This document shows, piece by piece, positions 24,746-33,094 of a stretch of DNA of 64,000 bases. Source of the DNA: JAZOTM01 sp045657625 (GTDB lineage Bacteria > Bacillota > Clostridia > Lachnospirales > Lachnospiraceae); contig JAZOTM010000003.1 of assembly GCA_045657625.1 (NCBI GenBank), positions 10,154 through 74,153 on the forward strand. Direction: 5' to 3'. The position numbers and the translations under genes are program-made. Position 1 is the stretch's first letter; every line of letters starts with the position of its first letter. The notes beneath the pieces were generated by a model. That model was not told where the DNA came from and searched no databases. It saw only the letters and a program-made list of their open reading frames with translations.

Positions 24746-26926
24746 ATGAAACCGGAAGATATTCGAGAACTTCAAGAAGAGGGATTTAGCTCAGATCAAA
24801 TTGTAGAGTTGGCAAAAGGCTCTGAAAAAGGCGTAGATATTAGCAAATACAGAGACAAAGATTACATTGCATTACAGATGGAACAGATTCGCTTGGGACT
24901 GGAGGAAGGTCTCCCGGTGGATAAGTACCGTAGTAAAGAATTTGACTGGTTCCAAATGGAAGAAATCCGTTTGGGCCTCCATTTTGGTGTTCGAGTAGAT
25001 GTATATGCGAAGCCGGAGGTGACTTATCCCAGAATGCGCCAGATGCGTTTGGGATTGCAGGATGGAATCAATTTATCTCCGTATATTCGTTTTGACGCAG
25101 GGGTACTAAAACAACTACGCTTATCGTATAAAGACAAAGTCGATATGATTGGCTTCATGAAACAAGGCTACACGGAAGAACAGTTGGAGCCTATTCGTTA
25201 TGCTTTGACACACAATTTGGATATAGAACCGTATATCACACCGGAGTTTCACGGAGCTGCGATTATGCAGATTGTAAAAGGCTTGGAAAAAGGTTTGCCG
25301 GTTGCAGAATATGCAGATGTGAAGCGTGGTTGGCGTGAAATGCGTGAGATTCGCCTAGGCATGGAACATCGTGTGCAGGTGTCCATGTATAGTTCCATTT
25401 ATTATAATTGGAAGCAGATGCGTGAAATCCGTTTGGGATTGGAACGCGGAATCAATGTCTCTGAGTATGCGAAGTTGATGTATACGAACAATGACATGGC
25501 GAAGAAACGAAAAGAACTGGAAGAAAAGTTGGCACTGGATTTGGTAATCAATGGTGGCAACGAGACTTCTGTTTTTGAAGATTACTTTATCAGTGTTTCT
25601 CCAAATGGTATGGAAGCGAAAGTCGAAGTCATGGGAGCGATACGTTCCTTGGATCGTACCTTGCTTGCCAGAGCCATGAAGGAAGCGGGAGTGACCCATG
25701 GTTTTATTCGTGAAAATCTAAAGCTTTTGCATGAAGGCAGTTATGATACCAGTAAGGTGGTTGTAGCGAAGGGTAGAAAAGCAGAGAACGGAAAAGATGG
25801 ATGGTATGAATTTTTCTACGAAGAAAAAGCCAATCCGGTTCCGACCTTGTTAGAAGACGGATCTGTAGATTATCAGAACATGCAGTTCTTTGACCGTGTA
25901 GAAAAAGGTGCTACCATTGCGATTTACCATCCGGCAGAAACCGGAGCAGACGGTATCACCGTTACCGGTGAAAAACTGATTGCAACCAAAGGAAAAGAAC
26001 TTCCTGTTTTGACAGGAAAAGGCTTCCAGGTGCAAGAGGATAAATGTACCTATGTGGCTTCTGTTTCCGGTAGATACAGAAAGAAACAGAACCAGATTGA
26101 AATTACAAATATGTTAGAAGTGGACGAAGTAACCACTTCTACCGGAAATGTAATTTTTGATGGAAACGTTCATGTGAAAGGCAATGTGGGTACCGGTGCC
26201 ATGATTCAGGTAACCGAAGATGTGGTTATTGATGGCGTTGTAGAATCCGCCATGATTTCAGCCGGTGGAAATATTGTTGTAAAATGTGGCGTTACTGCCG
26301 GAAATATGGGATTCTTAAAAGCCAAGGGTGATATCCAGACGAAATTTATTGAGTCCGGAAAATTGACGGCTGGGAATGATATCAAAGCGAACTACAGCTT
26401 GAACAGTGAATTGTTTGCCAATGGGCAAATTGTGATTTCCGGGAACCATGGTTCCATCACCGGTGGAGTAGCCACTGCAGAACGTGGCATTATGGCAGAA
26501 AACATCGGAAATCGAGTAGGCGTTCATACCCATGTGAAAGTTGGAGTCAGCGAATCCATGATGAAGGAACAAAGAGACATGGAATCCAAGTTAAATCAGA
26601 TTGGCCATGAACTTTTGATTTTGATGAATGCTTTAAATGGTTTCAAAGAGAAATTGCCGCCGGAGGTGCGCAATACCAATGAGACTTATTTGAAGGTAGA
26701 ACAATCCATCTTTGCAAAAAATAAAGAAAAAGATGAATTAAAAGAAAAAATCAAAGAACACAAAGAGAAGATGAGTGAACTAATCAAATCCAGTGTAGTG
26801 GCTCATGGTACTTTGTTTGATGGTGTAAAGGTGGAAGTAAACGGAGCACCTTGGAATTCTCCGGGTAACAGCAAGAACGTTACCGTAAAGATGATTGAAG
26901 ATCAGGTAGTTATGATAAATAATTAA
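24746..26926 (+). CDS. FapA (DUF342) polymer-forming protein with an N-terminal repeat array
   Basis: A 726-residue protein. Residues 1-245 consist of about nine copies of a 25-residue repeat with consensus QMxxIRLGLExGxxVxxY. The centre (about 270-610) is the FapA/DUF342 region with right-handed beta-helix-like repeats (VIFDGNVHVKGNVGTGA, GDIQTKFIESGKLTAG). Residues 615-680 are a coiled coil. The function of FapA proteins is poorly defined, and no flagellar gene is nearby. The N-terminal repeats look like a ruler or protein-binding scaffold; this is inference. The ATG follows GGGAGAAGG. Confidence 0.85.
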   Translation: MKPEDIRELQEEGFSSDQIVELAKGSEKGVDISKYRDKDYIALQMEQIRLGLEEGLPVDKYRSKEFDWFQMEEIRLGLHFGVRVDVYAKPEVTYPRMRQMRLGLQDGINLSPYIRFDAGVLKQLRLSYKDKVDMIGFMKQGYTEEQLEPIRYALTHNLDIEPYITPEFHGAAIMQIVKGLEKGLPVAEYADVKRGWREMREIRLGMEHRVQVSMYSSIYYNWKQMREIRLGLERGINVSEYAKLMYTNNDMAKKRKELEEKLALDLVINGGNETSVFEDYFISVSPNGMEAKVEVMGAIRSLDRTLLARAMKEAGVTHGFIRENLKLLHEGSYDTSKVVVAKGRKAENGKDGWYEFFYEEKANPVPTLLEDGSVDYQNMQFFDRVEKGATIAIYHPAETGADGITVTGEKLIATKGKELPVLTGKGFQVQEDKCTYVASVSGRYRKKQNQIEITNMLEVDEVTTSTGNVIFDGNVHVKGNVGTGAMIQVTEDVVIDGVVESAMISAGGNIVVKCGVTAGNMGFLKAKGDIQTKFIESGKLTAGNDIKANYSLNSELFANGQIVISGNHGSITGGVATAERGIMAENIGNRVGVHTHVKVGVSESMMKEQRDMESKLNQIGHELLILMNALNGFKEKLPPEVRNTNETYLKVEQSIFAKNKEKDELKEKIKEHKEKMSELIKSSVVAHGTLFDGVKVEVNGAPWNSPGNSKNVTVKMIEDQVVMINN

Positions 26927-26928
26927 AC

Positions 26929-26963
26929 AAAAAAAGACGGAAGCAAACGCTTTCGTCTTTTTT
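26929..26963. terminator. Bidirectional terminator between fapA and the DtxR-like gene
   Basis: AAAAAAGACGGAAGC pairs with GCTTTCGTCTTTTTT around AAAC, with A and T tracts on both sides. It serves two convergent genes. Confidence 0.8.
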
Positions 26964-26965
26964 AT

Positions 26966-27328
26966 TTATTTTTGGATAAATTCTTTGATGGCGTGAAAAC
27001 TTTCCGGGCTGATGACGTGCTCCATACGGCAGGCGTCTTCTGTCGCGATCTCTTCCGGAACTCCTAAAGAAATCAGCCATGAAGAAATTGTTTCATGTCG
27101 TTCATAAATCATTTCTGCGATTTCTTTTCCGGTATCTGTCAAATAGATGTAACCGGCATCGGTAACGGTGATATGATTTTTTTCACGAAGATTTTTCATT
27201 GCAATACTTACGCTAGATTTTTTAAAACCTAACTCATTCGCAACGTCAACAGAACGAACAACAGGAAGCCTTTGACTTAAAACCAAAATGGTTTCCAAGT
27301 AATTTTCTGCAGATTCATTTGTTGCCAT
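26966..27328 (-). CDS. DtxR/MntR-family metal-dependent repressor
   Basis: A 120-residue regulator with an N-terminal winged helix (SAENYLETILVL, VRSVDVANELGFKKSSVSIAMKNL) and a dimerisation/metal region (GKEIAEMIYERHETISSWLISLGV and CRMEHVIS), matching the two-domain MntR/IdeR architecture without an SH3 domain. The minus-strand ATG at 27328 follows AGGTGAT; longer in-frame starts add an implausible leader. It is divergent from feoA, whose promoter carries palindromes suited to this family. Fe(II) is more likely than Mn(II) given the neighbours, but that is inference. Confidence 0.88.
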   Translation of the reverse strand: MATNESAENYLETILVLSQRLPVVRSVDVANELGFKKSSVSIAMKNLREKNHITVTDAGYIYLTDTGKEIAEMIYERHETISSWLISLGVPEEIATEDACRMEHVISPESFHAIKEFIQK

Positions 27329-27447
27329 GGTATCACCTCGCTTTTTCATAATTGTCTTCTTTAGTATACCATTTGAGTGTGGCGAATTCAACGTATTAGC
27401 ATATGAGAATATTTATTGATAAGAGAAAAAAGTTTTTCGTATGGTAC

Positions 27448-27476
27448 TTGACATCTAACGATAGTTAGACTATACT
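27448..27476 (+). promoter_or_regulatory. feoA promoter with overlapping palindromic operator
   Basis: TTGACA at 27448, 17 nt, TATACT at 27471. The spacer is filled by a perfect palindrome TCTAAC-GATA-GTTAGA (27454-27469), and AGTTAG-ACTATA-CTAACT (27463-27480) overlaps the -10 box. A repressor bound here would block polymerase. The related AGTTAGA/TCTAACT palindrome occurs at 31975. Confidence 0.8.
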
Positions 27477-27536
27477 AACTCCGAAGTGAAAAAAATTTAT
27501 CACTTCGTAAGAGTAGTATAGAAATGGAGTAAGGAA

Positions 27537-27755
27537 ATGCCATTATCATTGGTTCAAAAGGGCGTAAAGAAAAAAATTGTACGTATCGTCTGTAAAAGTG
27601 ATTTACAGGATTTTTTAAATAACTTAGGTTTCCAGGTAGGAAAAGAATTGCGCATATTGGAAGAAGAACGAGGCAATCTTTTAGTGTTATTGCAGGGTGC
27701 GCAAATCGCTATCGGAAAGGACATGGCAAATCGCATATATGTAAGCGAAGCATAA
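27537..27755 (+). CDS. feoA: FeoA-family small SH3-like protein
   Basis: A 72-residue protein with the FeoA-type beta-barrel pattern: LNNLGFQVGKELRILEEE and GAQIAIGKDMANRIYV. FeoA stimulates FeoB-mediated Fe(II) uptake. No feoB follows in this window; instead a Fur-like gene lies 8 nt downstream. The ATG at 27537 follows GGAGTAAGGA. The palindromic promoter suggests metal repression. A free-standing FeoA-like regulator role is possible. Confidence 0.8.
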   Translation: MPLSLVQKGVKKKIVRIVCKSDLQDFLNNLGFQVGKELRILEEERGNLLVLLQGAQIAIGKDMANRIYVSEA

Positions 27756-27763
27756 GAAAGGGG

Positions 27764-28186
27764 ATGTCACTTTTGGAACAAAAGAAAGAAATTCTCATTG
27801 AAAAATTAAAAGAACAGGGAATGCGTATTACAAAGCAGCGCTTGATGCTTCTGGATATTATTTTGGAAGAGGATTGCAGCAGCTGTAAGGAGATTTATTA
27901 TCGGGCTACAAAGTTAGATCCGAATATTGGTACCGCTACGGTATATCGTATGATCAACACGTTAGAGGAAATTGGTGCGATTAATCGCAAAAATATGTAT
28001 CGTGTGACTTATACCATCGGTGATGTGGAAAAAGAAGAGGATTATCGTATTGAATTAGAAGATGATACTGTGATTCAGCTCTCTGCATCCAAATGGAAAC
28101 AGATTTTGCAAAGTGGATTGGAAGCATGTGGCTATACTACCACGGAGTCTGTACGTAGCGTGTCAGCAGTTCCAATGGCACAGTAA
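27764..28186 (+). CDS. Fur-family transcriptional regulator
   Basis: A 140-residue protein with the Fur DNA-binding half: LKEQGMRITKQRLMLLDIIL and GTATVYRMINTLEEIG. The C-terminal half is divergent and lacks the usual metal-binding HHHxHxxC and paired CxxC motifs, so metal sensing is doubtful. The ATG at 27764 abuts its ribosome site AAAGGGG with no spacing; an in-frame TTG at 27773 (137 residues) fits the spacing better. It is co-transcribed with feoA. Confidence 0.85.
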   Translation: MSLLEQKKEILIEKLKEQGMRITKQRLMLLDIILEEDCSSCKEIYYRATKLDPNIGTATVYRMINTLEEIGAINRKNMYRVTYTIGDVEKEEDYRIELEDDTVIQLSASKWKQILQSGLEACGYTTTESVRSVSAVPMAQ

Positions 28187-28201
28187 CGAAAAGAAGAAAT
28201 T

Positions 28202-28232
28202 GGGTCGCCTCATAGAGGCGGCCCTTCTTTTT
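28202..28232 (+). terminator. Intrinsic terminator after the Fur-like gene
   Basis: GGGTCGCCTC pairs with GAGGCGGCCC around ATA, followed by TTCTTTTT. The T tract runs directly into the 137-nt repeat. Confidence 0.85.
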
Positions 28233-28364
28233 ATATCATAGGAAATTCCATTCCTATGATATAAAAAAGCGCTCCGCTATGGAAGCGCACGCGCGCGAGG
28301 TGTAAATGTTGCATAAATGCAACCGCGCTTGGCGCGAGAATGTCGCATGCGACATTCTTTCTTG
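28228..28364. repeat. 137-nt multi-hairpin repeat, family B, copy 1
   Basis: Contains, in order: a 13-bp perfect hairpin TATATCATAGGAA/TTCCTATGATATA; GCGCTCC/GGAAGCGC; an alternating CGCGCGCG tract; GTTGCAT-AA-ATGCAAC; CGCGC-TTG-GCGCG; and the 20-bp palindrome GAATGTCGCATGCGACATTC. Copy 2 (55045-55181) differs at 2 of 137 positions. It is very GC-rich compared with its surroundings and has no coding potential. Confidence 0.92.
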
Positions 28365-28417
28365 TTTTATAGAAGAGTGTGCTAATGTAATATTAGATGA
28401 TTGTGAGAGGTTGGTTT

Positions 28418-29203
28418 ATGTTAAAACTGGAAATTTTACAAGGAATCATGATTCCTTTTTTGGGGACAGCTCTGGGAGCTGCCATGGTATTTATTTTTAA
28501 AGAAAATATGCATATGCAATTGGAAAAAGTGTTGCAGGGATTTGCTGCGGGAATTATGGTTTCTGCATCTTTTTTTAGTTTGATTTTGCCCGGGATAGAA
28601 CAAACGGAGACTATGGGGACCACTGCATTTTTTGCAGTGCCGGTAGGCTTTTTGTTTGGTATCTTTTTCCTTTTGTTTTTGGATGATGTGGTGCCGCATT
28701 TGCATTTATATAGTGAGCAGGCAGAAGGTCTACACAGTTCTTTTAAGAAAACGACGATGTTGGTGTTGGCGGTGACACTACATAACATCCCGGAAGGTAT
28801 GGCGGTAGGTGTTGTTTACGCCGGATGGTTAACAGGCAATGAAAAAATCAGTTTGACAAGTGCCCTGGCCTTGGCTCTTGGTATTGCAATTCAAAACTTT
28901 CCGGAGGGCGCTATTATTTCTATGCCCTTGCATGCAGAGGGGGAAAGCAAGATACAAGCTTTTTTGCAGGGGATGTTGTCCGGCGTGGTAGAGCCGATTG
29001 GGGCATTGATTATGATTTTAGCTGCCGGAAAAATTGTATGGATGATGCCGGCACTTCTGGGCTTTGCTGCCGGCGCTATGATTTATGTGGTTGTGGAAGA
29101 ATTGATTCCGGAAATGAGTGCCGGAGAACATTCCAATCGTGGAACGGTCGCTTTTGCCATAGGATTTGTCATCATGATGATCCTGGATGTTCTCCTTGGT
29201 TAG
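28418..29203 (+). CDS. ZIP-family divalent metal transporter
   Basis: A 261-residue membrane protein of the ZIP family. The metal-site motifs VTLHNIPEGMAVG and IQNFPEGAI are intact, and a His-containing loop (VPHLHLYSEQ) separates helices 3 and 4. It would import zinc or other divalent metal. The ATG at 28418 follows GAGAGG; an in-frame ATG at 28397 is a weaker alternative. The family-B repeat occupies the upstream intergenic region. Confidence 0.92.
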   Translation: MLKLEILQGIMIPFLGTALGAAMVFIFKENMHMQLEKVLQGFAAGIMVSASFFSLILPGIEQTETMGTTAFFAVPVGFLFGIFFLLFLDDVVPHLHLYSEQAEGLHSSFKKTTMLVLAVTLHNIPEGMAVGVVYAGWLTGNEKISLTSALALALGIAIQNFPEGAIISMPLHAEGESKIQAFLQGMLSGVVEPIGALIMILAAGKIVWMMPALLGFAAGAMIYVVVEELIPEMSAGEHSNRGTVAFAIGFVIMMILDVLLG

Positions 29204-29291
29204 TTTCATCTCGCTAAAGTTATAAAGGGAAAATTTGAGTTTGTTTTGTCTAATATGCACAAAAAATACACAGATTTTATAAAGAAAAAAC

Positions 29292-29319
29292 TTGATTTTG
29301 TACAAAAATGGAATATAAT
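29292..29319 (+). promoter_or_regulatory. Promoter of the small membrane protein / P-type ATPase pair
   Basis: TTGATT at 29292, a 16-nt spacer and a consensus TATAAT at 29314. The leader of about 140 nt to the ATG at 29466 contains no fold I can assign. Confidence 0.6.
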
Positions 29320-29465
29320 GAAGAAAATGGGTATATCGTTCAGGTGTATCCAAATAAGTACGGATGTGTTGAAATACGTGATGGCATGGGAGTTTCAAAT
29401 AACTTACTGACAACATCAACCTATCCGCCGTTCCCAAAAACATATTTAGCAAAGGAGATTATACA

Positions 29466-29729
29466 ATGGATTTCAAGAAATTAGGTTTATTCGCAGGTGG
29501 AGTATTATTTGGAACAGCTGGTATTAAGATTCTTTCCAGCAAGGATGCAAAGAACGCATATACACATGGAACAGCTGCTGTTCTTCGTGCAAAAGATTGC
29601 GTTATGAAACAGACAACTGTAATTCAGGAGAACTGCACAGATATCTATGAAGCTGCTAAGCAGATCAACGAAGAACGTGCAAAAGCAGAAGAAGTTGTTT
29701 CTGACGAAGACGTAGCAGAAGAAGAGTAA
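29466..29729 (+). CDS. Small membrane-anchored protein of unknown function (DUF6110-like)
   Basis: An 87-residue protein with an N-terminal glycine-rich membrane segment (LGLFAGGVLFGTAGIKIL), a central helix and an acidic tail ending in six acidic residues out of eight. It resembles small proteins placed before P-type ATPases in Clostridia (DUF6110, from memory). The ATG at 29466 follows AAAGGAG. The next gene starts 5 nt later, so the pair is surely one transcript. It may be an accessory subunit or a metal-buffering partner. Confidence 0.75.
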   Translation: MDFKKLGLFAGGVLFGTAGIKILSSKDAKNAYTHGTAAVLRAKDCVMKQTTVIQENCTDIYEAAKQINEERAKAEEVVSDEDVAEEE

Positions 29730-29734
29730 AATGT

Positions 29735-31810
29735 ATGAAGTTTATAATCAAAGATGAAATACGAGGACGATTGCGTATTCATGTCATGCAAAACCGCATG
29801 ACATATGAACAGGCGGATCGTCTTCAGTATTATTTAGCAAATCAAAAATATGTAACCAATTCTAAGGTTTATGAAAGAACCTGTGATGCGGTGGTACAGT
29901 TTGTCTGTGACCGAGACGAAATGATCGCCATTTTAAAAGCCTTTGATTATGAAAAACAGGAAGTACCGGAGGTATATTTACAGAATTCCGGAAGAGCCTG
30001 CAATGCAGAATATTTTGATAAATTGGTGACCAAGGTGGTTTGTCATTATGGAAAAAGATTTTTATTCCCGGCGCCACTTCGCTTAGGTCTTAATTTATTG
30101 CGTTCTTTTTCCTATATTTGGAAAGGAACCAAGATTTTATTACAAGGAAAATTAGAAGTGCCGGTATTGGATGCGGTGGCAATCGGAGTATCTATGCTTC
30201 GTGGAGACTTTGATACTGCGGGTTCCGTTATGTTTATGCTTGGCATAGGAGATATCTTAGAAGAGTGGACTCATAAGAAGTCCGTAGATGATTTGGCACG
30301 TAGCATGTCTTTACATGTTTCCAAGGTTTGGTTGAAGTCCGGAGACCAGGAAGTATTGGTTTCTGCAAATGATATCAAAGCCGGAGATCAGGTCGTAATA
30401 CGCATGGGAAATGTGATTCCTTTCGACGGCGTGGTTGATTCCGGGGATGCGGTGGTAAATCAGGCTTCTTTGACAGGTGAGTCTGTAGGTGTGCATAAAT
30501 GCGAGAATGCATCTGTGTATGCAGGTACTGTTGTAGAAGAAGGTGAAATCCTTGTAACAGTACGTGAGGTACAGGGTTCCGGTCGCTTTGATAAGATTGT
30601 AAAGATGATTGAAGAATCTGAAAAGTTGAAATCCAATATGGAGAGCAAAGCTTCTCATTTGGCGGATCGTTTGGTTCCATATACGTTGGGAGCATCCGGT
30701 CTTACTTACTTGTTTACCAGAAATGCGGTAAAAGCAGTTTCGGTATTGATGGTAGACTTTTCTTGTGCATTAAAATTGGCAATGCCGATTTCTGTTTTGT
30801 CTGCAATTCGTGAAGCGAGTGTGCACAATGTAACCGTCAAAGGCGGAAAGTTCTTGGAAGCTGTGGCAGAAGCAGACACGATTGTTTTTGATAAAACAGG
30901 AACCTTAACAGAAGCAAAGCCAAAGGTAGTAAAGGTTTATTCTTTCAATGGCGAAAGCGAGGACGAACTCCTGCGCACGGCAGCATGTTTGGAAGAACAT
31001 TTTCCACACTCGATTGCTAATGCTGTTGTAGAAGCGGCGAAAGAGCAAGACCTGGAGCATGAAGAAATGCATGCAAAAGTAGAGTATATTGTTGCACATG
31101 GTATTTCTACATCCATTGAAGAAAAGAAGGTAATTATTGGCAGTCATCACTTTGTTTTCGAAGATGAAAAAACAAAGATTCCTGCGGGAAAACAGGAATT
31201 GTTTGATGCGTTGCCTTTGGAATATTCCCATTTGTATCTTGCAATGGATGGCGAGTTGGCAGCGGTTATTTGCATCGAGGATCCACTTCGTAAAGAGGCA
31301 ATCGGTGTAATCAATGCCATTAAGAAAGCCGGCATTAGCAAAGTAGTCATGATGACAGGTGACAGCGAACGTACCGCATCAGCCATTGCAGAAAAGCTTG
31401 GATTGACCGAATACTATGCCGAAGTTTTGCCGGAAGACAAAGCTCGCTTTGTACAGCAGGAAAAAGAAAAAGGCAGAAAAGTCATTATGATTGGTGACGG
31501 AATCAATGATTCACCGGCCTTATCTGCAGCGGATGTCGGAATTGCCATTAGCGATGGTTCCGAAATTGCCAGAGAAATTGCAGATATTACCATTGGTGCC
31601 GATGACTTATATGAAATTGTAACCTTGATTGCAATTGGAAAAGGTTTGATGAAACGCATTCATCGCAATTATCAAGAAATCGTAGGTTTCAATACGTTGT
31701 TGATTGTACTTGGAATGTTTGGTGTGATTTCACCTACCACTTCTGCTTTGTTACATAATGGTTCCACCATTGGAATCAGTTTGCACAATATGCAGAATAT
31801 ATTGGAATAA
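29735..31810 (+). CDS. P1B-like heavy-metal P-type ATPase with non-canonical SCALK ion-site motif
   Basis: A 691-residue ATPase. An N-terminal ferredoxin-like domain (1-70) lacks the CxxC of metal-binding HMA domains. Core motifs are intact: SLTGES, phosphorylated D386 in FDKTGTLT, HFPHSIAN in place of the usual HP motif, TGDSER, and GDGINDSPALSAADVG. The transmembrane metal motif is S343-C344-ALK rather than CPC, so the transported ion cannot be read from the classical P1B groups. It forms an operon with the small protein before it, beside iron and zinc genes. Confidence 0.9.
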   Translation: MKFIIKDEIRGRLRIHVMQNRMTYEQADRLQYYLANQKYVTNSKVYERTCDAVVQFVCDRDEMIAILKAFDYEKQEVPEVYLQNSGRACNAEYFDKLVTKVVCHYGKRFLFPAPLRLGLNLLRSFSYIWKGTKILLQGKLEVPVLDAVAIGVSMLRGDFDTAGSVMFMLGIGDILEEWTHKKSVDDLARSMSLHVSKVWLKSGDQEVLVSANDIKAGDQVVIRMGNVIPFDGVVDSGDAVVNQASLTGESVGVHKCENASVYAGTVVEEGEILVTVREVQGSGRFDKIVKMIEESEKLKSNMESKASHLADRLVPYTLGASGLTYLFTRNAVKAVSVLMVDFSCALKLAMPISVLSAIREASVHNVTVKGGKFLEAVAEADTIVFDKTGTLTEAKPKVVKVYSFNGESEDELLRTAACLEEHFPHSIANAVVEAAKEQDLEHEEMHAKVEYIVAHGISTSIEEKKVIIGSHHFVFEDEKTKIPAGKQELFDALPLEYSHLYLAMDGELAAVICIEDPLRKEAIGVINAIKKAGISKVVMMTGDSERTASAIAEKLGLTEYYAEVLPEDKARFVQQEKEKGRKVIMIGDGINDSPALSAADVGIAISDGSEIAREIADITIGADDLYEIVTLIAIGKGLMKRIHRNYQEIVGFNTLLIVLGMFGVISPTTSALLHNGSTIGISLHNMQNILE

Positions 31811-31824
31811 AATTGTAGATGTTT

Positions 31825-31872
31825 AAAAGAGCTGTTGCTCCGGACGCTGTTCCGGTGCGATGGCTCTTTTTG
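31825..31872 (+). terminator. Terminator after the SCALK ATPase
   Basis: AAAAGAGC pairs with GCTCTTTTT, with an internal CTCCGGA/TCCGGTG sub-hairpin. It lies about 15 nt after the stop codon. Confidence 0.75.
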
Positions 31873-31939
31873 TGTTGCCCGGAGCCGAGTTGATGGTATA
31901 AGGCAGTGAAAGTAAGAGAATAAAAAATCAAAACGGTAC

Positions 31940-31992
31940 TTGACACCGAACCAAAATTAGAGTATATTAACCTCAGTTAGATAAGTCTAACT
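31940..31992 (+). promoter_or_regulatory. Promoter and operator of the DUF3793-flavodoxin-DUF2325 operon
   Basis: TTGACA at 31940, 17 nt, TATATT at 31963. At the expected start site is an 18-nt palindrome AGTTAGA-TAAG-TCTAACT (31975-31992), made of the same half-sites as the feoA promoter. It indicates joint control by one regulator, most likely the DtxR-like protein at 27328. Confidence 0.75.
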
Positions 31993-32015
31993 TACGAAAC
32001 GTCAGTGAGGGATAT

Positions 32016-32633
32016 ATGTGTAAAGAGGTTTTGGAAATCGTTCAAGGGATGGATCGGAATGCATTGGAAACCCAGTTGGTTTTACAGTGTGCGCCAGTGA
32101 TTTCTCGTTTAAAAGCATCAAATTTGTTAAATATTGGGGAAGATAAAGAACCCGCTTTATTGCAGATGCTGACAGATTCCGGCCTTTTGGCAGTGAAACT
32201 ATTGACGGTATCCGGTAGAAGTACCTTTTTGGTTTATGAGCCTGTGAAATTGGAAAAGTATTTTCACATGCCGGCAGCAAAAAAAGGATTAAAGAACTTC
32301 GGGTACAAAGGAGATTCCCTGGAGGAATGGATTCAGGAATTTGGAATTCGTTTCCAGACCTACATGCTGACAAAACAAGAATTTCCTCATGAAGTAGGTT
32401 ATTTGCTTGGATATCCGGTAGAGGATGTAGAGGGATTCGTAAAATACCACGGCCAAAATTATCTAGCTATGGGGTATTGGAAGGTATATGGACATGCTTC
32501 TGCGAAGCTTCGTTTGTTTGCACAGATGGAGAATGAGAAAGAGTATATGATTCAGCAACTTTCCAGACAAATCGCCATGGAAGATATTTTGCAAGAATAT
32601 AGTTTACAGACACTGCAGAAAGCAGTTGTATAG
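32016..32633 (+). CDS. DUF3793-family protein
   Basis: A 205-residue soluble protein of the DUF3793 family, seen from CAPVISRLKASNLLNI, FLVYEPVKLEKYF, FPHEVGYLLGYPVEDVEGFVKYHG and YWKVYG. Function is unknown, but in Clostridia the family commonly sits with a flavodoxin and a DUF2325 protein, as here. The palindromic operator upstream points to iron-limitation control. The ATG at 32016 follows GAGGGA. No cofactor motif is evident. Confidence 0.82.
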   Translation: MCKEVLEIVQGMDRNALETQLVLQCAPVISRLKASNLLNIGEDKEPALLQMLTDSGLLAVKLLTVSGRSTFLVYEPVKLEKYFHMPAAKKGLKNFGYKGDSLEEWIQEFGIRFQTYMLTKQEFPHEVGYLLGYPVEDVEGFVKYHGQNYLAMGYWKVYGHASAKLRLFAQMENEKEYMIQQLSRQIAMEDILQEYSLQTLQKAVV

Positions 32634-32642
32634 GAGGTTCAC

Positions 32643-33077
32643 ATGAGTAAGGTACAGGTAGTTTATTGGTCACAGTCAGGAAACACACAGGCTATGGCAG
32701 AAGCAGTTGGACAGGGAATCACAGAGTCCGGAAATGAAGCTGCTGTTGTATATGTTGGAGAAGCATCTTTAGATGAGTTAAAGAATGCAAAAGCATTTGC
32801 TTTAGGATGCCCAGCTATGGGTGCTGAAGTATTAGAAGAAGGCGAAATGGAACCCTTCGTAGCAGAAGTTGAAAAATTCGCAGCTGGAAAGACCATCGCA
32901 TTATTTGGTTCTTATGGCTGGGGAGATGGTGAATGGATGCGTGATTGGGTATCACGTATGCAGAGTGCAGGTGCAACCGTAGTAAACGGTGAAGGTTTAA
33001 TCGTGAATGAGGCTCCGGATGACAGCGCACTTTCTGAATGCAAAGCTCTTGGAAAGGCCGTTGCTGCAGCTTCATAA
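32643..33077 (+). CDS. Flavodoxin
   Basis: A 144-residue flavodoxin. The FMN phosphate loop is WSQSGNTQAMA and the isoalloxazine-binding loops are GCPAMGAEVLEE and FGSYGWGDGEWM. It replaces ferredoxin as electron carrier when iron is scarce, which suits its operon and the operator upstream. It begins 9 nt after the DUF3793 stop codon, behind AGGAGG. Confidence 0.95.
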   Translation: MSKVQVVYWSQSGNTQAMAEAVGQGITESGNEAAVVYVGEASLDELKNAKAFALGCPAMGAEVLEEGEMEPFVAEVEKFAAGKTIALFGSYGWGDGEWMRDWVSRMQSAGATVVNGEGLIVNEAPDDSALSECKALGKAVAAAS

Positions 33078-33094
33078 GCGTAAGAGGAGGCGTT

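Noticed and set aside
28306..28500. Open frame beginning inside the family-B repeat
   Set aside because: It is read through repeat palindromes and overlaps the ZIP gene start in another frame; not conserved in the second copy's surroundings.
29320..29465. Possible metal riboswitch before the SCALK ATPase pair
   Set aside because: I looked for NiCo and yybP-ykoY core motifs and did not find them; no terminator precedes the start codon.
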